28,186 nucleotides of DNA from JBBRTJ01 sp038244535 (lineage in GTDB: Bacteria; Actinomycetota; Acidimicrobiia; Acidimicrobiales; Ilumatobacteraceae). Under the pieces are notes generated by a model. That model did no database searches and was not told the DNA's origin. It saw only the letters and a program-made list of their open reading frames with translations. Shown piece after piece: positions 23,271 through 28,186 of the stretch. The stretch lies in the NCBI GenBank assembly GCA_038244535.1, contig JBBRTJ010000046.1:1-28186 (forward strand), written 5' to 3'. Position numbers and translations under genes: made by a program. The first letter of the stretch is position 1. Each line of letters opens with the position of its first letter.

Positions 23271-24646
23271 GACCGCCCTCCCGGCAAACCGAGGAGCACG
23301 GCGGGGTTCATGATGCCGGCGGGATCGAGCGCGTGCTTGATGGCCGCAAAGGCGGCCAGCTCGGCCGGGCCGCGCACCAGATGCAGGTAGCGCGCCTTGG
23401 CCGTGCCGATCCCGTGCTCGGCCGAGATGCTGCCGCCACGGCGCGCGGCCGCGGCCAGCACGCCACCCTCGACGTCGTCGATGCCGGAGGGGTCGAGACC
23501 GACGATGTTCACGTGGAGGTTGCCGTCGCCCAGGTGCCCGAACACCACCGTCCGAGCCCCACCGGGGACGAGGCCATCGACCTCGGCGAGGAAACCGACG
23601 GTCTCGGCCAGCGGCACGGTCACGTCGAGCTTGAGCGGCGGCCCGAGCAGGTTGATCGCCTCGGCATGGCGCTCGCGGATGGCCCACAGCCTCGCTCGCG
23701 CCGCCGGGTCGGTGGCCACGACTGGCTCGTGGGCCAGGCGAAGGTCCTCGATGACGGCGGCCAGGCCGGCCATCGGCTCGTGGTCGGCGGCCAGCTCGAC
23801 CAGGAGCACTGCCGGTGCCCGCAGCTGATCGGGCACAGGAAGGCCGAGCTTCGATCCGACCAGCTCGACTCCCGGGGCCAGAACGAGCTCGATGGCATCG
23901 ACCTGGGGGCACCCGCCGACGAGGACGGGCACGGCGGCCACGGCACCAGCGAGGTGAGCGAACGCCAGCCCCACCACCACGCGCTCGGCGAGCACGGGCA
24001 CGAGGCCGAGGCGCACCGCCGTCACGATCCCGAGCGTGCCCTCGCTCCCGGTGAGGAGACCGGCGAGGTCGTAGCCGGTGTTGTCCTTCCCCAGGCCCTG
24101 AAGGTGGCTGATGGTGCTGCCGTCGCCGAGCACCGCCTCGACCCCAGCGACGTGTCGGCGCATCGTGCCGTGGCGCACCACCCTCGTGCCACCGGCGTTG
24201 GTGGCCACCATCCCACCGATGGTGCAGCTGTCTCGCGGCGCGAGGTCGACCGGTGGTTCGAGGCCGTAGGGAGCGCAGTGCACGGCCACTTCCGCCAGCG
24301 TGGCCCCGGCCCCGACCGTCACCTGGCGAGCCACCACGTCGACCGGGCCCAGGGCGCCCAGCCGTCTGCTAGAGATCACGACCTCGCCGTGCCGCGGCAC
24401 GCCACCACCGACCAATCCCGTGTTGCCACCCTGCGGCACGACCGACACGCCTGCTGCTGCGCATGCTGTGACGACCGCGGCGACCTCCCCGGTCGTGCCA
24501 GGCCTGACCACTGCCGCCGCCTCGCCTCGGAACCGGCCGGTCCAGTCGACCGAGTACCCCTCCGTGAGCTCACGCCCGACGAGGACGTGAGCACCGCCGA
24601 CGATCAGCCCGAGCTGTTCGATCAGGGCGGCATCGGCACGGGGCAC
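23267..24646 (-). CDS. FAD-linked oxidase (GlcD / D-2-hydroxyacid dehydrogenase family)
   Basis: This 459-residue flavoprotein has an FAD_binding_4 domain (about 35-175) with VVPQGGNTGLVGGG and NAGGTRVVRHGTMR. It also has a C-terminal FAD-oxidase domain (about 210-455) with VVFGHLGDGNLHVNI and SAEHGIGTAK. Family members oxidise D-2-hydroxyacids such as D-lactate, D-2-hydroxyglutarate or glycolate. First position in the homogentisate operon suggests an aromatic 2-hydroxyacid, for example D-4-hydroxyphenyllactate feeding 4-hydroxyphenylpyruvate, but this is inference. GTG 24646 was chosen because a TACCCT hexamer lies 6 nt upstream; the frame extends to 25324 without family similarity. Confidence 0.9.
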   Translation of the reverse strand: MPRADAALIEQLGLIVGGAHVLVGRELTEGYSVDWTGRFRGEAAAVVRPGTTGEVAAVVTACAAAGVSVVPQGGNTGLVGGGVPRHGEVVISSRRLGALGPVDVVARQVTVGAGATLAEVAVHCAPYGLEPPVDLAPRDSCTIGGMVATNAGGTRVVRHGTMRRHVAGVEAVLGDGSTISHLQGLGKDNTGYDLAGLLTGSEGTLGIVTAVRLGLVPVLAERVVVGLAFAHLAGAVAAVPVLVGGCPQVDAIELVLAPGVELVGSKLGLPVPDQLRAPAVLLVELAADHEPMAGLAAVIEDLRLAHEPVVATDPAARARLWAIRERHAEAINLLGPPLKLDVTVPLAETVGFLAEVDGLVPGGARTVVFGHLGDGNLHVNIVGLDPSGIDDVEGGVLAAAARRGGSISAEHGIGTAKARYLHLVRGPAELAAFAAIKHALDPAGIMNPAVLLGLPGGRS

Positions 24647-24652
24647 CCGACC

Positions 24653-24658
24653 AGGGTA
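24653..24658 (-). promoter_or_regulatory. Putative -10 element (TACCCT) of the homogentisate operon
   Basis: TACCCT on the minus strand lies 6 nt before GTG 24646. It fits a leaderless transcript, and no ribosome site lies between. Confidence 0.45.
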
Positions 24659-24835
24659 CGACTCGACCCCGTCGGACGGCGGCCGTTCCCACCGCGCCCA
24701 TGCGGGGCACGGCGAACCGCATCCCGATCGAGGGCGCTCAGCTCTCCTGCAAGCTCGCGGCCTGCATCGACAGGCCCTGAGTGCGGGCCGCCCCGACGCC
24801 TCCGGTGATGCCAAGATGTCGCCGGGGAGGTCGCC

Positions 24836-25840
24836 ATGCGTCACACCAGAGCGTTGAGCCTCATGGTGCTGGCCGCACTCTCGTTCGTCGGCTGCGCCGG
24901 TGGCCTCTCTGGGGACCGCGCCGCCACCGTCGTGACCACGTCCACCACCGCCTGTGACCTGATCGCACCCGCGGTCGTGCAGGACGCGCTCGGCGTCACC
25001 AGCGCCGCCCTCGTCGGGGGACCAACGATCGAGCGCGGCGGCACCTGCAGCTGGCACAGCACCGACCCCGTCTGCTCGATGCGATCGCTCGGGGTCGAGG
25101 TGCGCCGGGGTGATGTCGTGCGCCGCCTCCTGGCCGCCCGCAGCGGGGCGGCCGACCCGATCGCTGTCTCTGGCCTCGGCGATGAGGCCTTCACCAGCAT
25201 CGACCCCCTCCCGCTGGGGGCCGCCGTTCAGATCGCCCACCTCGACGTACGGGCCGGCGACACCTGGACTCGCTTCACCCTCCTCGGCCGCATCAACCCC
25301 GACACGGCCTCCGAGCTGCTGCAACGGGTGGCCGCGCCCGCGTTGGTCGCCGGCCGCTTCCCGTCCGTCACCGTCGTGCGCCGTGACGACGTCGTCACGG
25401 CGCCGGATGCCACGAGTGCCTCTGGGCGACCGCCCCTCCCGGATGTGATGGTGACCGACGTGACCACTGGCGAGGCGCGGCGGCTACGAGCGGCTGTGTC
25501 GTCGGCGCGACCGACGTTGCTGTGGTTGTGGTCCCCGGAGTGCGCCGCCTGCAACGACGAGGCGGCCGCGGTGGCCGCGTTTGCCTTTGCTCATCGGGGC
25601 GAGATCGACGTGATCGGCCTCGGCAGCGGCACGGACCACTCCACCGGCCAGTCCTTCATCCGCCGCCACCACCTCGAGGGCCTCACCATGGTCTGGGACG
25701 ACTCCGGCGATGCCTGGGTCGGCCTCGGCGTGGCGACGCTGCCCGGCTCGGTGCTGGTCGACAGCGCCGGTCGGGTGGCCACGAGCTGGATCGGCGGCTT
25801 CGCCCCGAATCCGGTGCTGAAGGCCGTAGCCGCGAGCTGA
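24836..25840 (+). CDS. Lipoprotein with DUF3558-like and thioredoxin-fold domains
   Basis: This 334-residue protein has a lipoprotein signal peptide ending in SFVGC (C20). Residues about 38-185 resemble DUF3558, with an ACDLI start, a GGTC-W core and paired cysteines, and a GLGDEAF segment. Residues about 205-334 form a TlpA/thioredoxin-like domain with C236-A-A-C239 in WSPECAACND and the cis-Pro region VATLPGSVLVD. It would be anchored outside the cytoplasmic membrane and could reduce or form disulfides in wall proteins. The fusion is unusual to me. ATG 24836 has GGGGAGG 5 nt upstream. A 189-bp gap separates it from the divergent homogentisate operon. Confidence 0.85.
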   Translation: MRHTRALSLMVLAALSFVGCAGGLSGDRAATVVTTSTTACDLIAPAVVQDALGVTSAALVGGPTIERGGTCSWHSTDPVCSMRSLGVEVRRGDVVRRLLAARSGAADPIAVSGLGDEAFTSIDPLPLGAAVQIAHLDVRAGDTWTRFTLLGRINPDTASELLQRVAAPALVAGRFPSVTVVRRDDVVTAPDATSASGRPPLPDVMVTDVTTGEARRLRAAVSSARPTLLWLWSPECAACNDEAAAVAAFAFAHRGEIDVIGLGSGTDHSTGQSFIRRHHLEGLTMVWDDSGDAWVGLGVATLPGSVLVDSAGRVATSWIGGFAPNPVLKAVAAS

Positions 25841-26106
25841 CCACACTCCGCGCGTCGTTGACCACCGTCACGGGCTGGTCGGGGTCGGCGATCGTCGACG
25901 AGCCGCGGTCGAGGGCACATGGCGCGCCGCGATCTGGACGTCGGCGCAGGACCTTTGCCCCTACGCCGGGGACCACGTTGCGCCGATGGTGTAGTGGAGG
26001 ACCACGAGAGTGGGCCACGCGGCCGAACATTGCGTTCATGCACGCGAGGGCCGGTGCCTTCGAGTTCGAGGAGGTTCAGGGTGATGGCGATGGTTGACAG
26101 GACGAC
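25841..26106. other. Gap without a convincing gene
   Basis: These 266 bp separate the DUF3558/thioredoxin lipoprotein from the diguanylate cyclase gene. All six frames were considered; open stretches are short and lack family motifs. A small CCCC-TACGCC-GGGG hairpin lies near 25962-25976 and may end the lipoprotein transcript. A purine-rich GAGGAGG (26068-26074) precedes a mini-ORF. A decayed gene cannot be excluded. Confidence 0.4.
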
Positions 26107-26110
26107 GTGA
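26084..26110 (+). CDS. Possible 8-residue leader peptide (MAMVDRTT)
   Basis: ATG 26084 starts an 8-codon ORF that ends in a TGA overlapping the GTG of the diguanylate cyclase (GTGA). GAGGAGG at 26068-26074 is 9 nt upstream, a much better ribosome site than any directly before GTG 26107. Ribosomes finishing the peptide could re-initiate on the cyclase. Confidence 0.3.
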   Translation: MAMVDRTT

Positions 26111-27915
26111 CGAGGTCGCGGCGGCGCCGTTCGCATCTTGTCGATGCCACGAGCGGGCCGCTCGTCGGTGACGGTCGTATCCGCCGGGTGGTGCCGTTCT
26201 TGGCCACGACCACGGTGAGCATGCTGGTTGCGTGGCCATCGACGTCGTGGATTCGGCCGGGCCTCGCTGTCGTCACGTTGCTCCTCGCGGTGGTTGCGGT
26301 CATCGCGTTGGTGGTTGTTCCTTGGCATCGGCTTCCGCGCGCCGCTCAGCTCGTCGTGCCGTTCGTCTTCCTGCTGGGGACGCTGTCGTTGGTGTCGGCG
26401 AGCGGGACAGGGATGGGTTCGCCGTTCGTCACAATGGCGATTTTGCCACTGATGTGGTTGGCGATCTACGAGAACGGCTCTGCCGTGGTCTTGGCGGCGA
26501 CGTTGGCGGGGGTTGGCCTTTGGCTTGCCGCGCCGAGCAATGGTGGGGGTGGCTCGCCTGCTACATGGACTGCGGCCTCCGCCATCGTGTTGGCTGTTTG
26601 CGGCACTGGCATGGGAATCACGTTGCACGATCTTGTTTCCGACGGTCGACAGCTCGCCCATGCATTGCGCGTCAACCAAGTCGCCCTCGAAGACGCGGCG
26701 ACAGTCGTGAACTCGTTGCCGGAGCGAGTGATCAGATATCGCGTTGGCGATCATGTCGTCACCTTCTGCAATGTGGCATGGGCCAAGCAGTACAACATCG
26801 ACGCGAAGGAAGCGGTCGGCCGGCAATTGGATGAGTTCTTGTCCGAGGACGAGATGGTCGGCCTCCACACCCAGCTCGCCCTGCTGGGTCCGGGCAGCCC
26901 GATCCTGGTTGACCCGGTGGCCCGTGCTGCCAACAGCACCTCGAGTCGTTGGTTGCAGTGGGTGGATCGTTACATGAGCGGCGCCGACGGCGCTGAGGTG
27001 CTGTCGGTCGGCCGAGATGTCACCGAGCGGCACGAGGCCGAGCGGCTGTTGGCCGAAAGTGATGCCCGATTCCGCGATCTTGCCGACAAGTCCGCCGATG
27101 TCGTATGGCGCTTCCTTCTCACGCCAGTGCCGCACTTCGACTACATGAGCCCGTCGGTCGAGAACATCCTCGGCTATCCGCCGTCGTACTTCCTCGAGAA
27201 CTTCGGGCACATGCTGGCAATCATCGACGACCCGGGCGTGAAGGAAATTGAACGAGCTCTCGGCGGCGAGTCGGCACTCGGGCGCTTCGACTTCCACTTC
27301 CATCACGCCGACGGCTCGATCGTCATCGGCGAAACGCGCACCACGCTCATCCACGGGGGTTTGCAGGGTGTCAGCCGTGACGTCACCGAGTTGCGTCAAC
27401 TGCAGTCCGAGCTCTCTGCTCTCGCCCTACATGATCCGCTCACCGGATTGGCGAACCGCCGCCTCCTCGAAGAACTGTTGAACGCCAAGCTGGCACGCAC
27501 GCAGCGCAACGGTGAGCCGCTGGCCATCGCCTTCCTGGACCTCGACGGCTTCAAGCGCATCAACGACACCTACGGCCACAGCGCCGGCGACGTCGTGCTC
27601 TGTGAGACGGCCCGTCGGTTGCTGGCGATCGTCCGCGGCGCCGACACCGTCGCCCGTGTCGGCGGCGACGAGTTCGTGGTCGTCTACGAGCCCAACGACG
27701 CCGGCTCCGACCACCTTGTCCAGCGCATCGAGCAGGAGCTGTCGGCCCCGATCAACATCACGCCAACCATCGTCGTCAGCTGCCCAGCAAGCATCGGCGT
27801 CGCCGACACGAGCACCATCGGCTACGACCCGGCGGACCTTCTCGGCGCAGGGGACACTGCGATGTACGAAGCGAAGCGGCTCCGGCGCGCCTTCGAAGAG
27901 GTCACCAAGGGGTAG
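26107..27915 (+). CDS. Membrane PAS-PAS-GGDEF diguanylate cyclase
   Basis: This 602-residue protein has about five or six membrane segments (about 28-175), PAS domains at about 195-315 and 318-430, and a GGDEF domain (about 440-595). The active-site motif is intact at 519-523 (GGDEF). The RxxD inhibitory site (R510, D513) is present five residues before it, so an active cyclase with product inhibition is expected, making c-di-GMP from two GTP. The DxLTGLxNRR start of the domain is visible at HDPLTGLANRR. PAS domains may sense a ligand or redox state. The first half has visibly more T at third codon positions than its neighbours, a hint of separate origin. GTG 26107 is the first start in frame. 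Confidence 0.94.
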   Translation: MTRSRRRRSHLVDATSGPLVGDGRIRRVVPFLATTTVSMLVAWPSTSWIRPGLAVVTLLLAVVAVIALVVVPWHRLPRAAQLVVPFVFLLGTLSLVSASGTGMGSPFVTMAILPLMWLAIYENGSAVVLAATLAGVGLWLAAPSNGGGGSPATWTAASAIVLAVCGTGMGITLHDLVSDGRQLAHALRVNQVALEDAATVVNSLPERVIRYRVGDHVVTFCNVAWAKQYNIDAKEAVGRQLDEFLSEDEMVGLHTQLALLGPGSPILVDPVARAANSTSSRWLQWVDRYMSGADGAEVLSVGRDVTERHEAERLLAESDARFRDLADKSADVVWRFLLTPVPHFDYMSPSVENILGYPPSYFLENFGHMLAIIDDPGVKEIERALGGESALGRFDFHFHHADGSIVIGETRTTLIHGGLQGVSRDVTELRQLQSELSALALHDPLTGLANRRLLEELLNAKLARTQRNGEPLAIAFLDLDGFKRINDTYGHSAGDVVLCETARRLLAIVRGADTVARVGGDEFVVVYEPNDAGSDHLVQRIEQELSAPINITPTIVVSCPASIGVADTSTIGYDPADLLGAGDTAMYEAKRLRRAFEEVTKG

Positions 27916-27949
27916 CGGGTCGGCGAGCGGCCTGCCGGGACGCCACGCT

Positions 27950-28186
27950 TCAGACTCCTGCGGGAAGTTCCGGTGATCCTCCCGTGACCGTCGGAGTGCT
28001 TTCGTCGTGCTCCGATGGCTCTGACCTGCGGTGATGTGGTGTCGAAGGGGGGACTTGTACCTTAACCCCACGGGCTTTCCGCCCGTCGGAGTACTCGGTG
28101 GCCGCGTGAACCTGGGAAGCCGCTCCGGTGTTCGGGAACGACACCCCTACCTTCGTACCCACCCCAAAGACGGCGGTGGTCGCCAA
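27950..28186 (-). CDS. Open frame entering from the right edge (C-terminal part, unrecognised)
   Basis: A 78-codon frame stays open from the window edge to a TGA at 27950-27952. The first 35 codons keep the high G/C third-position bias of the region; the remaining codons lose it where the DNA becomes hairpin-rich. No domain is recognisable. One reading is the tail of a TnpB-like protein that overlaps a structured RNA; another is chance openness. Confidence 0.22.
   Translation of the reverse strand: MATTAVFGVGTKVGVSFPNTGAASQVHAATEYSDGRKARGVKVQVPPSTPHHRRSEPSEHDESTPTVTGGSPELPAGV
27961..28086. other. Hairpin-rich, probably structured RNA or element end
   Basis: Four hairpins follow each other: CGGGA/TCCCG (27961-27984), TCGGAG/CTCCGA (27991-27996 with 28010-28015), GGGG/CCCC (28049-28052 with 28066-28069) and ACGGGC/GCCCGT (28070-28086). 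Such density is not explained by any gene. It could be a non-coding RNA, an IS200/IS605-type right end with its guide RNA (minus strand), or a terminator array after the diguanylate cyclase. Confidence 0.35.

Noticed and set aside
24700..24780. 26-codon small ORF in the divergent gap (MRGTANRIPIEG start)
   Set aside because: Codon bias is high, but no ribosome site precedes it and no family is recognised; chance is likely in GC-rich DNA.
25850..26040. Possible degraded transposase or regulator fragment on the minus strand
   Set aside because: Translations contain stops and no motif long enough to name a family.
26094..26099. TTGACA, perfect -35 box before the diguanylate cyclase
   Set aside because: No -10-like hexamer at 16-18 nt downstream, and that stretch is already inside the coding region.

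Overview
The window is GC-rich, densely coded DNA with strong G/C preference at third codon positions. Actinobacterial traits are an AdaA-AlkA-Ogt alkylation-repair gene, a stand-alone LigD-type polymerase, an F420-type luciferase-like oxidoreductase, a soluble acyl-ACP desaturase, a DUF3558-like lipoprotein and many starts that look leaderless. I infer an uncultured or environmental actinobacterium, possibly of the class Acidimicrobiia, but no marker gene settles this. No rRNA, tRNA, CRISPR array, phage or complete insertion sequence was recognised.

Layout. Positions 1-1897 (minus) hold an envelope pair: a secreted Ig-like protein followed by a VanW-type protein cut by the window edge. Positions 1988-5398 (plus) hold an MFS transporter and an alkylation-repair gene that joins AdaA, AlkA and Ogt in one reading frame. 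A short-chain dehydrogenase (minus) and argJ (plus) diverge near 6.1 kb. Positions 7332-9817 (minus) form a three-gene run: acyl-ACP desaturase, class V aminotransferase, small ABM-type monooxygenase. Its promoter carries a TetR-like operator. An F420-type oxidoreductase and a channel-like membrane protein diverge near 10.9 kb. Positions 11754-14669 (minus) hold a nitronate monooxygenase-like gene and a DrrAB-type ABC exporter, and a limonene-epoxide-hydrolase-like gene faces away at 14712.

Positions 15106-18486 (minus) hold two lipoprotein genes. One is an alpha/beta hydrolase on a Thr-rich stalk. The other is a mosaic of a type 1 periplasmic binding domain, two peptidoglycan-binding domains and a fasciclin domain. 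A LigD-type primase-polymerase diverges from them. Positions 19697-24646 (minus) are a homogentisate-catabolism operon in the order FAD-linked oxidase, fumarylacetoacetase, homogentisate dioxygenase-like protein, alpha/beta hydrolase; the first two pairs overlap. A DUF3558-like/thioredoxin-fold lipoprotein and a membrane PAS-PAS-GGDEF diguanylate cyclase follow on the plus strand. The last 230 bases are hairpin-rich and may be the 3' end of something lying beyond the window.

The most noteworthy points are the three-part repair ORF, the four-domain lipoprotein, repeated TAnnnT hexamers 6-9 nt before start codons (leaderless transcription), and the unexplained structured tail.
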